DNA of 44,182 bases from Prolixibacteraceae bacterium (lineage in GTDB: Bacteria; Bacteroidota; Bacteroidia; Bacteroidales; Prolixibacteraceae). Positions 9,522-19,245 of the stretch are shown one piece after another. The notes beneath the pieces are model-generated. The model did not search any database and was not told the origin of the DNA. It saw nothing but the letters and a program-made list of their open reading frames with translations. Position 1 is the first letter of the stretch. Each line of letters opens with the position of its first letter. The DNA lies in contig JABGRN010000040.1 of assembly GCA_018648265.1 (NCBI GenBank), forward strand, positions 1 through 44,182. Direction: 5' to 3'. The position numbers were made by a program, and so were the translations under genes.

Positions 9522-11168
9522 CTACCGCATTTCTTTCCAGGCATTAATCAAACCATTTGTTGAAGCATCGTGTCCTGCAACTTCATCGTCATTTGTTAAT
9601 TCGGGTAGAATTGCATTTGCCAGTTGTTTCCCAAGTTCAACTCCCCACTGGTCGAAACTATAAATATTCCAAATTACCCCCTGAACAAAAATTTTGTGCT
9701 CGTACATGGCAATTAAAGAACCCAAAGTGTGGGGCGTTAGTTTTTTTACCAAAATCGAGTTGGTTGGAATATTTCCCAGAAAAACTTTAAAAGGAAGCAA
9801 TTCTGAAATTTCTTTAATTGATTTGCCAGCAGCTAACAATTCAGATTTAACTTGTTCTTCGGTTTTGCCAACCATCATTGCTTCGGTTTGTGCAAAAAAG
9901 TTGGCTAATAATTTTGGATGATGATCGCCCAAATTATTATGGTTTTGAGCAGCTGCCATAAAATCGCATGGAATTAATTTTGTCCCCTGGTGAATTAATT
10001 GGTAAAAAGCATGTTGCCCGTTTGTTCCCGGCTCTCCCCAAATAATTGGTCCGGTTTGGTAATCAACCTGCTCGCCATTTCTATCCACATATTTTCCGTT
10101 GCTTTCCATATTTCCTTGTTGGAAATAAGCTGCAAAACGGTTCATGTATTGGTCGTATGGTAAAATAGCTTCACTTTCTGCACCATAAAAATTGTTGTAC
10201 CAAATTCCTATTAAAGCCAAGATTACCGGAACATTTTTATCGAAATCAGTTTCATTGAAATGTTTGTCCATTGCGTGTGCGCCTTCTAATAATTCCACAT
10301 AATTTTCGAAACCAATTCCGAGGGTAATTGAAAGTCCGATTGCCGACCACAAAGAATAACGTCCACCCACCCAATTCCAAAAACGGAACATATTTTTGGT
10401 GTCGATTCCAAATGCGGAAACGGCTTCAGCATTGGTAGAAACTGCTGCAAAATGATTTTTTACAAAACTTACTTCTTTTGCCGAATTCAAAAACCAATCT
10501 TTTGCTGAATTCGCATTTGTCATGGTTTCTTGTGTGGTAAATGTTTTTGAAGCCACAATAAAAAGTGTGGTTTCAGGATTTACCAATTTTAATGTTTCGG
10601 CAATGTGCGTTCCGTCAACGTTGGAAACAAAATGTAAATTAAGATGGTTTTTATAGGGTTTTAAAGCTTCGGTTACCATTAGCGGACCGAGGTCGGAACC
10701 ACCAATTCCAATGTTTACAATATCGGTAATTGCTTTGCCGGTGTACCCATTCCATTTCCTCGAAATTACTTTATCTGAAAAATCTTTCATCTGGTCGAGC
10801 ACCGCATTTACTTCGGGCATTACATTTTCGCCATCAACAATTATTGGATTGTTGCTCCGGTTACGCAATGCAACGTGCAAAACTGCCCGGTTTTCCGTTG
10901 CATTAATTTTTTCTCCAGAGAAAAAACTATGAATAGCATCTTTTAATCCGCATTCGCTGGCAAGGTCATTTAGTAATTCCAGCACATAATCGTCAACCAG
11001 GTTTTTCGAGAAATCAACCAAAATATCTTCGAACTTCAAAGAGTATTTTTGAAATCGTTTTGCATCATTTGCAAAAAGATCTTTCATGTGTGTTCCTTCA
11101 AAACCAAAATAATACTCTTCTAGTTTTTTCCAGGCCGCTGTTGTTGTTGGATTTATTTTTGGTAACAT
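9522..11168 (-). CDS. pgi: Glucose-6-phosphate isomerase
   Basis: Interconverts glucose 6-phosphate and fructose 6-phosphate in glycolysis and gluconeogenesis. The sugar-phosphate-binding segment [36 protein letters not shown] and the signature [14 protein letters not shown] are all present. The active-site block [23 protein letters not shown] carries the catalytic Glu and His. The 548-residue length is that of the large bacterial/eukaryotic PGI type. It stands alone, with a promoter-like site just upstream. Confidence 0.97.
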   Translation of the reverse strand: MLPKINPTTTAAWKKLEEYYFGFEGTHMKDLFANDAKRFQKYSLKFEDILVDFSKNLVDDYVLELLNDLASECGLKDAIHSFFSGEKINATENRAVLHVALRNRSNNPIIVDGENVMPEVNAVLDQMKDFSDKVISRKWNGYTGKAITDIVNIGIGGSDLGPLMVTEALKPYKNHLNLHFVSNVDGTHIAETLKLVNPETTLFIVASKTFTTQETMTNANSAKDWFLNSAKEVSFVKNHFAAVSTNAEAVSAFGIDTKNMFRFWNWVGGRYSLWSAIGLSITLGIGFENYVELLEGAHAMDKHFNETDFDKNVPVILALIGIWYNNFYGAESEAILPYDQYMNRFAAYFQQGNMESNGKYVDRNGEQVDYQTGPIIWGEPGTNGQHAFYQLIHQGTKLIPCDFMAAAQNHNNLGDHHPKLLANFFAQTEAMMVGKTEEQVKSELLAAGKSIKEISELLPFKVFLGNIPTNSILVKKLTPHTLGSLIAMYEHKIFVQGVIWNIYSFDQWGVELGKQLANAILPELTNDDEVAGHDASTNGLINAWKEMR

Positions 11169-11206
11169 ATTTTATCTGTTTTTAATGATTCATTTTATAA
11201 CTAATG

Positions 11207-11235
11207 CAAAGATAATGGAAAATGGATATTGCCAA
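11207..11235 (-). promoter_or_regulatory. Bacteroidota-type promoter for pgi
   Basis: Read on the minus strand, TTG (11235-11233) is followed after 18 nt by TATCTTTG (11214-11207), a perfect TAnnTTTG match. Initiation near 11200 would leave a leader of about 30 nt before the pgi ATG at 11168. Confidence 0.5.
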
Positions 11236-11284
11236 TTAGTGAAAGACAAAGCTTAACATTTGCATTACCCAAATTTGACATGAG

Positions 11285-11426
11285 TTTGAGCTTCCTGCTC
11301 AAATATGCAATGATGTGAAACTCCGGCTCCCGAACAACGATTTGGGTGTGGCGGATTCCGATCTGCCGATAAAAAAAACGAGGTTTGGAAACGCCTTGTC
11401 ATTACAAACGCGAATCGGAATTCGCG
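11285..11426. repeat. Three-hairpin intergenic repeat
   Basis: Three stem-loops sit in the 269-bp gap upstream of pgi and downstream of the GMC gene: TTTGAGC/GCTCAAA (11285-11291/11297-11303), GGCGGAT/ATCTGCC with one G-T pair (11350-11356/11361-11367), and CGCGAAT/ATTCGCG (11409-11415/11420-11426). Loops are 4-5 nt. The set resembles remnants of a dispersed palindromic repeat. No gene is seen here. Confidence 0.5.
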
Positions 11427-11437
11427 CCATTCTCGTG

Positions 11438-13006
11438 TTACCCAATTTTATCAGGAATTTTGCTCATGGCAAATTCAGCTAAAGCAGTAATTGTAAAACT
11501 GGGGTTTACCCCTAAATTTCCCTGCACTACCGACCCGTCTAAAATATACATGTTCGGGTAATTATGAACTTCAAAATCAGGATTGATTAAACCTGTTTCA
11601 ACATTCGTTCCCATTGGCGATCCACCTAAAATGTGAGCAGTTGAAGGAATATTCATTAAAATTTCGGCAGTGGAATTTTGCGCTTGTGCATTTGCTTTTT
11701 TTGCAAACCGGTGCATAATTTCCTGCCCGATTGGAATGTACGATGGTACTTTTTGTTGATGATTATTTGAGAGAGTTAGCTTTTTTCGGAGAGGCCACTT
11801 TTTCAACACAAATTTCATTTTATTATCGAGGGTTTGCATAACCAAAAATACAACTGTGTTCTCTGCCCAATTTCGGTTAAATGCCATTCTAAAAAACAAA
11901 ATCGGATGTCTGATAATTTTTCCAAAAAAATGAAATAGCCGCCTCGCATTCGAACCCTTTTTATCGGTTGCCAGTGTTAGCAAATTACGCATTACATTCG
12001 ATTTGTTAGGGTATTTTACAATCTCGATGAAAGTGTCTTTGTCGGGTTTGAAAATGGAACTGATGGCAATGCTGTTATTTAATTTTCTGTCGGAAAGTGT
12101 TGCTGTACAAAGGGTTTCCGAGTTTGTGCGTACACTTTTTCCAAGAGATACTGATAAATCGGGCAGGGTTTTATAAATGTATTTTTGGTTTAGCAATAAT
12201 TTTAGTGTTCCCAAAACCCCACCAGAAACTATTAAGCCTTTCGATTTGAAAATTTTATTCTTTTTAGGAAAAATTCCGGCAGTTCGTTTTGTATGAATTA
12301 AATATTCGCCATTTATAAATTCAATTTTCCAAACATTGGTTTCTGGAAGAATTTCTGCACCATTTTTTTCGGCAAACCACAAATAGTTTTTGTCGAGCGT
12401 GTTTTTTGCGTTTTCGCGGCAGCCAACCATGCACCCGGCACAGTTTGTACACGGTTTTCGCAGTGGCCCCATGCCATTAAAATAGGGATCACATTCTTCT
12501 TCATCGTCATTAAAATAGACACCCACATAAACATTGTCGAAAGAATTTTCTTTCCCTAAATCTTTTGCAACTTCGTGCAGGATTTTGTCTTCGGTGTTTT
12601 GTTTGTCAAATTTTGTTCGCCCAAGCATAAACCCAGCTTTTTCGTAGAATGGCTTTAATTCATTTTCCCAATCATTAAAATCTGACCATTGTTGATTTAT
12701 GAAAAATTCTGAAGGAGGAACCATTAAGGTATTTGCATAAACCAAACTTCCACCACCAACCCCGGTTCCGCTCAAAATAAAGGCGTGTTTAAAAATATTT
12801 AATTTTTGAAATCCCAGAAACCCGATTTGTGGCATCCACAAATATTTTTTCAGGTTCCAGTTCGACTCAGGAAAATCTTCTGTCCTGAATCTCCGTCCTT
12901 TCTCGATGGTTAGCACCGAGTAGCCTTTTTCTGCCAGGCGCATCGACGAAACACTTCCGCCAAAACCAGAGCCAATAACTATGTAATCGTAGGTTTTTTC
13001 CATCAT
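11438..13006 (-). CDS. GMC-family flavin oxidoreductase with four-Cys motif
   Basis: Cholesterol-oxidase-like member of the GMC family, which oxidises alcohols or sterol-like substrates with FAD. The N-terminal FAD motif DYIVIGSGFGGSVSSMRLAE, the GTGVGGGSLVYANTL block and the C-terminal active-site region HILGGSPMG...GNLGVNPSFTITALAE are intact. Residues C186, C189, C192 and C196 form CxxCxxCxxxC, the spacing of a ferredoxin-like cluster; related bacterial GMC proteins carry a similar segment. No signal peptide is seen, so it is cytoplasmic. Two adjacent ATGs (13006, 13003) are possible starts. It follows the 809-residue lipoprotein gene by 7 bp and must be co-transcribed with it. The physiological substrate is unknown. 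Confidence 0.85.
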   Translation of the reverse strand: MMEKTYDYIVIGSGFGGSVSSMRLAEKGYSVLTIEKGRRFRTEDFPESNWNLKKYLWMPQIGFLGFQKLNIFKHAFILSGTGVGGGSLVYANTLMVPPSEFFINQQWSDFNDWENELKPFYEKAGFMLGRTKFDKQNTEDKILHEVAKDLGKENSFDNVYVGVYFNDDEEECDPYFNGMGPLRKPCTNCAGCMVGCRENAKNTLDKNYLWFAEKNGAEILPETNVWKIEFINGEYLIHTKRTAGIFPKKNKIFKSKGLIVSGGVLGTLKLLLNQKYIYKTLPDLSVSLGKSVRTNSETLCTATLSDRKLNNSIAISSIFKPDKDTFIEIVKYPNKSNVMRNLLTLATDKKGSNARRLFHFFGKIIRHPILFFRMAFNRNWAENTVVFLVMQTLDNKMKFVLKKWPLRKKLTLSNNHQQKVPSYIPIGQEIMHRFAKKANAQAQNSTAEILMNIPSTAHILGGSPMGTNVETGLINPDFEVHNYPNMYILDGSVVQGNLGVNPSFTITALAEFAMSKIPDKIG

Positions 13007-13013
13007 CCAAAAA

Positions 13014-15443
13014 TTAGCCTTTAATTTCTTCTGCCTTACCGGGAATTCTCACTTCAAATTTTGCTGTTGGTTCTTTATTTTTGTTACTAAATGTACAATC
13101 GAAAATAATAGAATGAGAGCCTTTGCCAATTTTAAATTGCTCAGAATTTATACTAATTTCTTTTACTTTTTTTAGAAGAGGAGTGTAAATCACAGCCGTT
13201 TTGCCACCTAAATATTTTATCGATTCGCCGGCTGCCAATGAAATAGGTAGTACTATTTCACGACTATTATCAATTTCAATTTTTATTTCAGAAATAGTTG
13301 CATCCTGAACAGTTAAAATAAAATTCATAGTGGCATTTTCTTCACTATTTTCGAATTCGAATGTGGAAAAAAGTGGTTCGCCGGGTTGCTTTATTTTTGC
13401 TTCGTGTTTAAATTTAAACGAATAAATTTGTCGCAAATTCCACTGGTTTTTGTCACTGGCATCTAAACTGAAATCGGTATTAATATCCTGCATCCGCTCT
13501 TTTTGTTCTTCAGTGAAAGCATTTGCCATTCTTGCTTTTTCCCATTCGCCAATTAATTTTAAGATTTCCGCAGATTGCCCGTTAGTTTGCAAAGGTCGGT
13601 CGCCGGTAACAAAAGCATAGCCTGCATTGTAAGCTGCAGATCGAGCGAGCATCCATTCAATATCTTCAACCGGAGTATTATTTCTCATGCTAAACCAACC
13701 CAACATTCCAGGCATTAAATTGCGTTGAAAATATTTTTGGTTTTTCATGCGGTATTCTGTTTGGCTTTCTCTAAAACCTGCATACCACGGTTCTCCCCAG
13801 TTCATTCTGCTGTAAATGTGCCAGAAATAATGGGTAGTCCGGCTTGCATCTGTAATCATGTGGTTTTTTTGCTTATCGGAAAGTTTGTCCCACCAGGTTT
13901 TTGTAAAAAGAATTTCTCCATAATTCCCCATTCCAGTCGAGCGGTTTCCTTCCAACCCGTCAAACGAAATCTGGCGTAAATCGCAATAATTGTACAATTC
14001 TGCCAAACGCTCTGCCTGCTCAATGCTCAGTTCGGTGTTTGTTAAAAACACCTTGTAACCGTGGTCGATTAATTTGCTTGTTTCATCACCTTTTTTATGC
14101 GCTGTTGCTTTGGTTTTCCATGCACCCCGTTCGCAATTTAATAATTTCCATGGTGCCGATTCAGAAACTGTTTCATAGCGAATTAGCTCTTCTCCAATCA
14201 TTACTCCATGTAAATGATTGTTTTTAAACTGGTTAAAAAAATCGGGCGATTGAATTTCAATTTCTATTTGAACGTCATCAATGTTTTGTGTTAAAACTGA
14301 CGAACCTACTTTTGCCAAGCGTGGGTCAGGTACTGGAGTTACGTATTGATCGTTTGTAGTTGTAAAATTGGAAAGTGTATGTAATCCAAGGAGAATTCCT
14401 TCCTTTTTTGCTTTTTCAACACACATTTTTAAACCGTCCCAACCATTGGGAAACTCACTTTCATTCAACTCGAAATGCCCCCAGTTTTTAAATGGACCGG
14501 GATGATATAAATAACGCAATCCGGCTTGTTTGGTGTAATTTATTGCCTCCTCAATGTTACGCTCATTAAAACTGTAAATAAGGTAAGCCGCTGAAGCAGA
14601 GCGGGCTTGTTTTCCCCAAACACCGTCAATCATGGGGTGGGGAAGCCCCTCTTCCATTTCAATCTTCCCAATTGTTTCCAATGTTTGGTCAACAGGGCAG
14701 CCAAACAATGCAATTTTTGATCCGATAATTCCACCATCATTAAAAACTGGAGATACAAATCTTTCGTGGTCCAGGTTTGAAATTATTCTTTCTTCAAAAC
14801 GATTTCTGCAATAAGTTTGCAATGTACTTCCAAATTTTTCAGGTTTGGCAGCTTCAACACGGTATAAAGTTTCACGTTTGTTTTCTTCGCTCAAATCTGA
14901 ATAATCATCCTGTTCAAAAATATCGAATTGGGGCATACAATCGTTTTCGGTCCACGGGTAACCACCTAATGTTTTTGGATTTAATGCCTGGATTCCAATA
15001 GTAAACTCCTCACCACGAACCACTCCAACTGTCTCACCGATTATTTTATTTATAGTGGTTGGAAACGGTCCCCAAACAACTAATTCTACTATTTCTGGCT
15101 GATTAATTTTGATAAGTTCAAAACTAATATGCGAGGATTTTTCTTCAACTTTAATTTTTGCTTCCAAATTCCCTTCAAATTTAACGCTGAGAATTTCTTT
15201 TTCAAAAGAAGCCTCAATGGGATATATCATTCTCTTGTTTACCTTGCATGAAATCAAAGGTGCAATGGTGTCGGTTGAAAGATATTCCTTTTGGTTTTGA
15301 ATATCAGTTAGTTTATTAATGAACCCAGCTTTGTTTATTCCTATTGAAAATTGTGCCGTATTAAATTCAACCAGATGTTGTTCTTTTTTACATGAAAAGA
15401 TAAGAAATGCAACAATAAATACTGTAAAGAATGTTTTTTTCAT
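13014..15443 (-). CDS. Large lipoprotein, possible TIM-barrel glycosidase
   Basis: This 809-residue protein starts with a lipoprotein signal whose lipobox ends IFSC (Cys18), placing it on a membrane outside the cytoplasm. Residues about 280-600 look like an alpha/beta barrel of the alpha-galactosidase sort: repeated strand-helix units such as AGLRYLYHPGPF, KEGILLGLHTLSNF and RQISFDGLEG, the last carrying an acidic residue at a strand end where a catalytic acid could lie. The N-terminal part and the last about 120 residues appear to be beta-sandwiches. I do not recognise a named glycoside hydrolase family, so the enzyme call is inference. It is the first gene of a two-gene operon with the GMC oxidoreductase and is divergent to the esterase-sulfatase operon. 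Confidence 0.6.
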   Translation of the reverse strand: MKKTFFTVFIVAFLIFSCKKEQHLVEFNTAQFSIGINKAGFINKLTDIQNQKEYLSTDTIAPLISCKVNKRMIYPIEASFEKEILSVKFEGNLEAKIKVEEKSSHISFELIKINQPEIVELVVWGPFPTTINKIIGETVGVVRGEEFTIGIQALNPKTLGGYPWTENDCMPQFDIFEQDDYSDLSEENKRETLYRVEAAKPEKFGSTLQTYCRNRFEERIISNLDHERFVSPVFNDGGIIGSKIALFGCPVDQTLETIGKIEMEEGLPHPMIDGVWGKQARSASAAYLIYSFNERNIEEAINYTKQAGLRYLYHPGPFKNWGHFELNESEFPNGWDGLKMCVEKAKKEGILLGLHTLSNFTTTNDQYVTPVPDPRLAKVGSSVLTQNIDDVQIEIEIQSPDFFNQFKNNHLHGVMIGEELIRYETVSESAPWKLLNCERGAWKTKATAHKKGDETSKLIDHGYKVFLTNTELSIEQAERLAELYNYCDLRQISFDGLEGNRSTGMGNYGEILFTKTWWDKLSDKQKNHMITDASRTTHYFWHIYSRMNWGEPWYAGFRESQTEYRMKNQKYFQRNLMPGMLGWFSMRNNTPVEDIEWMLARSAAYNAGYAFVTGDRPLQTNGQSAEILKLIGEWEKARMANAFTEEQKERMQDINTDFSLDASDKNQWNLRQIYSFKFKHEAKIKQPGEPLFSTFEFENSEENATMNFILTVQDATISEIKIEIDNSREIVLPISLAAGESIKYLGGKTAVIYTPLLKKVKEISINSEQFKIGKGSHSIIFDCTFSNKNKEPTAKFEVRIPGKAEEIKG

Positions 15444-15473
15444 TGTAGTTAGTTTTCAGTGCGGTTTAATTTT

Positions 15474-15481
15474 CAAACTTA
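15474..15481 (-). promoter_or_regulatory. -7 element for the minus-strand operon
   Basis: The minus strand reads TAAGTTTG, matching TAnnTTTG, about 30 nt before the lipoprotein ATG at 15443. No convincing TTG element is found at the right distance, so this is a weaker promoter call. Confidence 0.35.
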
Positions 15482-15545
15482 ATAAAAAAATCATCTAAAA
15501 ACCGATATTATTGGTTAAGTGGTGAACCATTTCTTCAAATATTAA

Positions 15546-15553
15546 TAGCTTTG
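15546..15553 (+). promoter_or_regulatory. -7 element for the esterase-sulfatase operon
   Basis: TAGCTTTG matches TAnnTTTG and lies 26 nt before the esterase ATG at 15580. The -33 region is poor. Together with the site at 15474 it makes the 136-bp gap a back-to-back promoter region that may be jointly controlled. Confidence 0.4.
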
Positions 15554-15579
15554 TTAACAATCAATAAATATTCTAATTC

Positions 15580-16443
15580 ATGAAAAAACTTCTCTTTTTA
15601 TTCATTGCACTTTGTTACGTAATTGCACTTTCTGCACAAAATGGTAAGGTGCTGGAATCGGTAGAATTTGAAAGCAATCTGGTAAATTACCCGGTTGAAT
15701 ATTCAATTTATTTACCACCCGATTATGAAACATCTATTAGAAGTTACCCTGTTTTATATTTGTTACACGGTTATTCCGACGATGAAACGGGCTGGATACA
15801 ATTTGGTGAAGCAAACACAATTGCCGATCGGGGAATTGCAAATGGCGATTTTCCTCCCTGTATTATTGTTATGCCCGATGGAAAAGTTTCGTGGTATATT
15901 AACAGTTTCGATGGAAAAGATCCGTGGGAGGAGATGTTTATAACTGAATTTATTCCTTTTATTGAAAAAGAATATCGTATTCGGCCGAAAAAAGAATTCC
16001 GTGCTATTGCAGGTCTTTCAATGGGTGGAAATGGAGCATTGTTACTTTCCATGCGAAATCCCGAATTGTTTTCGTCGTGTGTGGCAATGAGTGCAGGAAC
16101 ATTTACTGACAATGAAATTCTTGCCAACGATTCGTACGACGGATATTTCAAAAATATTTACGGCCCAAAACCTGAAGGAAAAGTTAGTGACCATTGGAAA
16201 GCAAACAGTCCACTTCATTTGCTGGAAAGTGTAGATGAAGAAAAATTAAAATCAATCCGGTTTTACATTGATTGTGGCGACGATGATTTTTTGTACAAAG
16301 GAAATTCTGCTTTGCACGTAAAAATGCGCGATTTAGGGATTCCACATGAATACCGTGTTAGAAATGGTGGGCACGAATGGAGTTATTGGCGTACCGGATT
16401 ATTTGATGGATTAAAATATATTTCGGAGAAATTTCATAGATAA
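15580..16443 (+). CDS. Exported alpha/beta-hydrolase esterase
   Basis: Esterase-D/feruloyl-esterase-like hydrolase of 287 residues. A signal peptide (MKKLLFLF...ALSAQ, cleaved near residue 20) sends it out of the cytoplasm. The oxyanion region YLLHGYSDDETGW, nucleophile elbow AGLSMGGNGAL (Ser147), the acid in CGDDDFLY (probably Asp236) and the base in NGGHEWSYW (His265) form a full triad. In this locus it probably removes acyl groups such as acetyl or feruloyl esters from a polysaccharide before or after the sulfatases act. It is the first gene of a four-gene run, with 9 bp to the next gene. Confidence 0.88.
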   Translation: MKKLLFLFIALCYVIALSAQNGKVLESVEFESNLVNYPVEYSIYLPPDYETSIRSYPVLYLLHGYSDDETGWIQFGEANTIADRGIANGDFPPCIIVMPDGKVSWYINSFDGKDPWEEMFITEFIPFIEKEYRIRPKKEFRAIAGLSMGGNGALLLSMRNPELFSSCVAMSAGTFTDNEILANDSYDGYFKNIYGPKPEGKVSDHWKANSPLHLLESVDEEKLKSIRFYIDCGDDDFLYKGNSALHVKMRDLGIPHEYRVRNGGHEWSYWRTGLFDGLKYISEKFHR

Positions 16444-16452
16444 AATTTTATT

Positions 16453-17886
16453 ATGAAATGTAAAAGCACTTTCCTGTTATTGTTTTTATTAACGTTTGGT
16501 TTTACAAATACACAAAGCCAAAATAAACCGAATGTGCTTTTCATAGCAGTTGACGATCTTCGCCCGGAACTTGGATGTTACGGACAGTCGCACATCAAAT
16601 CGCCAAATATTGATAAACTGGCTGAATCGGGATTGGTATTTAATCGCGCGTATTGCAACATTCCGGTTTGCGGTGCATCGCGTGCAAGTATTATGTCAGG
16701 CATCCGGCCAAATAAACATCGATTTTTAAATTATAGCTGCTGGCAGGATCTTGATGTTCCGGGAATTGTGAGTTTACCAATGCACTTCAAAAACAATGGC
16801 TACAAAACGGTTTCTCTGGGAAAAATTTATCATCATATAACAGATGGAAAAGGGAGTTGGTCTGAAACACCTTGGTCTCCAAATGGCGACTGGCAAGGTT
16901 GGCAGGCCTATGTTTTGCCAGAATCTCATGAACAAATTGAACCACGAAAAAATGGCATTGGAATAAACGGACCTTCATTTGAAAGTCCCGATGGTCCTGA
17001 CCATATTTATCCAGACGGAATAATTGCCAACGAAGCGGTTAGGAAATTAAATGAATTTAAAAATAACGAAAATCCTTTCTTTCTGGCGGTCGGGTTTTTA
17101 AAACCTCACCTTCCTTTTAATGCTCCAAAAAAATATTGGGATTTATATGATTTCGATAAAATAGAACTTCCTGAAAATATGCGTAAACCGGATAATGCAC
17201 CCGATGAATGTATGCATAATTTTGGCGAGTTGCGCAATTATACTGATGTGCCGGACAATGGTCCGATGGATGATGAATTTATGAGAAAACTTATTCATGG
17301 GTACTATGCTTGTGTGAGTTACACAGATACCCAAATAGGTAAAGTTCTAAATGAATTAAAAAGACTTGGCCTGGCTGAAAATACCATTGTTATTTTGTGG
17401 GGTGACCACGGCTGGCATTTGGGGGAGCACGGTTTGTGGTGTAAACATTGCAATTTTGAAAAAGTATTGCACACACCATTAATTTTAAAAGCTCCTGGCA
17501 AAAAGAAAAATATAAAAACAAATGCTTTGGTCGAATATGTAGATATTTACCCGTCGTTGTGTGAATTGGCGGGACTGGAAAAACCTTTCCATTTGCAAGG
17601 TAAAAGTTTTGTACCATTAACTGAAAATGCACAGCAACCTTGGAAAGAAGAGATTTATTGTAGATGGATAAAAGGAGAAACAATTGTAACACAAACCCAT
17701 ACTTATACCGAGTGGCTTAACAATAACACAGGAGAAACAACTGCACGGATGTTGTACAATTTGGTTGAAGATCCTGAGGAAACGGTAAATATTTCAGAAA
17801 AGAAGGGAAACAAAAAATTGATAAATGAACTTTCAGCAAAATTAGAAAAGCACATTTCAGATCGGGATAAATTAATCATTCCTTAA
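16453..17886 (+). CDS. Exported sulfatase, iduronate-2-sulfatase-like
   Basis: Type I sulfatase cleaving sulfate esters from sugars. A signal peptide ends near TQSQ (residue 23). The early metal-binding pair is in FIAVDDLRPELGCYG (Asp34, Asp35). The modification site is CGASRAS, with Cys73 to be converted to formylglycine and Arg77 following. Later metal ligands are in LWGDHGWHLGEHGLWCK, a run typical of iduronate-2-sulfatase-like enzymes. The length, 477 residues, fits. Being Cys-type it needs a maturase, and none is encoded in this window. It lies between the esterase and a second sulfatase in the same operon. Confidence 0.92.
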   Translation: MKCKSTFLLLFLLTFGFTNTQSQNKPNVLFIAVDDLRPELGCYGQSHIKSPNIDKLAESGLVFNRAYCNIPVCGASRASIMSGIRPNKHRFLNYSCWQDLDVPGIVSLPMHFKNNGYKTVSLGKIYHHITDGKGSWSETPWSPNGDWQGWQAYVLPESHEQIEPRKNGIGINGPSFESPDGPDHIYPDGIIANEAVRKLNEFKNNENPFFLAVGFLKPHLPFNAPKKYWDLYDFDKIELPENMRKPDNAPDECMHNFGELRNYTDVPDNGPMDDEFMRKLIHGYYACVSYTDTQIGKVLNELKRLGLAENTIVILWGDHGWHLGEHGLWCKHCNFEKVLHTPLILKAPGKKKNIKTNALVEYVDIYPSLCELAGLEKPFHLQGKSFVPLTENAQQPWKEEIYCRWIKGETIVTQTHTYTEWLNNNTGETTARMLYNLVEDPEETVNISEKKGNKKLINELSAKLEKHISDRDKLIIP

Positions 17887-17898
17887 ATTATAAATAAA

Positions 17899-19245
17899 AT
17901 GAAATCAACAACTCAGATTATTATTTTACTCTTCGTTTTTAGTATAACATTTTCATCTTGCAAACAGAATACTGAAAATGAAAGGCCAAACATTATTTTG
18001 ATAATGGCCGATGACATGGGTTACGAATGTATCGGGGCAAATGGTTCCACAGAGTATGAAACCCCAAATTTGGATCGCCTGGCAACCAACGGAATTCGTT
18101 TTGAACACTGTTATTCGCAACCGCTTTGTACGCCGTCGCGGGTTAAAATAATGACCGGGAAATATAATTTCAGAAATTACGAGGATTTTGGTTACCTGAA
18201 TCCGAACCAGAAAACTTTTGGAAATTTATTGCAGGAAGTTGGTTATGCGACCTTGGTTGCAGGAAAGTGGCAATTAAATGGCTTGAACCGAAATAACGAG
18301 GGAAATCAGGATGTCGATCGACCTTATCATTTTGGTTTCGACGAATATTGTTTATGGCAGCTAAATCGACAAAAGAAGGAAGGTGAAAGGTTTTCTGATG
18401 CGTTGATAACCCAGAATGGGGAGGATTTGCCAAGAGATCCCAATAATTACGGACCGCAGGTTTTTGCCGACTATATTTCAGATTTTATTGAACGAAAAGC
18501 AGATCAGCCATTTTTTGTTTACTATCCAATGGTGCTTGTTCACGACCCGTTTGTACCAACTCCCGATTCACCGGAATGGGCTGATCCTTCGCGGAGATAC
18601 GAAAAAGACACAGCCTATTTTGCTGACATGATGGCTTTTACCGATAAAATTGTCGGGCAGTTGGAAAATAAGTTGAAAGAAAAAGGAATTTGGGAAAATA
18701 CACTATTTATTTTTACTGGCGATAATGGAACACATCCGTCAGTGGTTACTTCAACAAATTATGCTAAGGTTGTTGGCGGAAAAGGGTTTACTAAAAACAC
18801 CGGAAATCACGTGCCAATGATACTTTCTTGGCCCGATAAAATGAAGGGTAAAAGAGTTGTGGAATCGGCAGTATCTTTTGCTGAAATATTGCCAACTTTA
18901 TGCGATGCAGCAGGTATAAATCCGAGTGAATATAAAACTGACGGGAAAAGTATCCTTTCAATAATTACAGGTGACGGGAAAAAAATACAAGACAATTTTT
19001 TTATTCACTACACTCCACGTTGGGGAAATAAAGACCATAATCGTTGGGTAATGAATGATACGTACAAATTGTACCGGGACGGACGTTTCTTTAATACAAT
19101 AAACGATACTTCAGAAATTTTTCCCCTTGAAAAAATGACAGAAACGGAATTAATATTAAAAGAAGAATTTCAACTTATTTTAAATGAAAAGGAAAACGAA
19201 ATTCCGTTTGCTTTAAACGACACAATTTTTAATCTGGCCAATTGA
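17899..19245 (+). CDS. Sulfatase lipoprotein
   Basis: A second type I sulfatase (448 residues), of a different subfamily from its neighbour. The signal ends in the lipobox FSSC (Cys21), so it is membrane-anchored. The metal-binding pair is in IILIMADDMGYECIG, the formylglycine motif is CTPSR (Cys77 to Arg81), and the C-terminal metal site is in FTGDNGTHP. It follows the first sulfatase by 12 bp and its TGA stop overlaps the next gene's TTG start by 4 nt. Two unlike sulfatases side by side suggest a glycan sulfated at two kinds of position. Confidence 0.92.
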   Translation: MKSTTQIIILLFVFSITFSSCKQNTENERPNIILIMADDMGYECIGANGSTEYETPNLDRLATNGIRFEHCYSQPLCTPSRVKIMTGKYNFRNYEDFGYLNPNQKTFGNLLQEVGYATLVAGKWQLNGLNRNNEGNQDVDRPYHFGFDEYCLWQLNRQKKEGERFSDALITQNGEDLPRDPNNYGPQVFADYISDFIERKADQPFFVYYPMVLVHDPFVPTPDSPEWADPSRRYEKDTAYFADMMAFTDKIVGQLENKLKEKGIWENTLFIFTGDNGTHPSVVTSTNYAKVVGGKGFTKNTGNHVPMILSWPDKMKGKRVVESAVSFAEILPTLCDAAGINPSEYKTDGKSILSIITGDGKKIQDNFFIHYTPRWGNKDHNRWVMNDTYKLYRDGRFFNTINDTSEIFPLEKMTETELILKEEFQLILNEKENEIPFALNDTIFNLAN

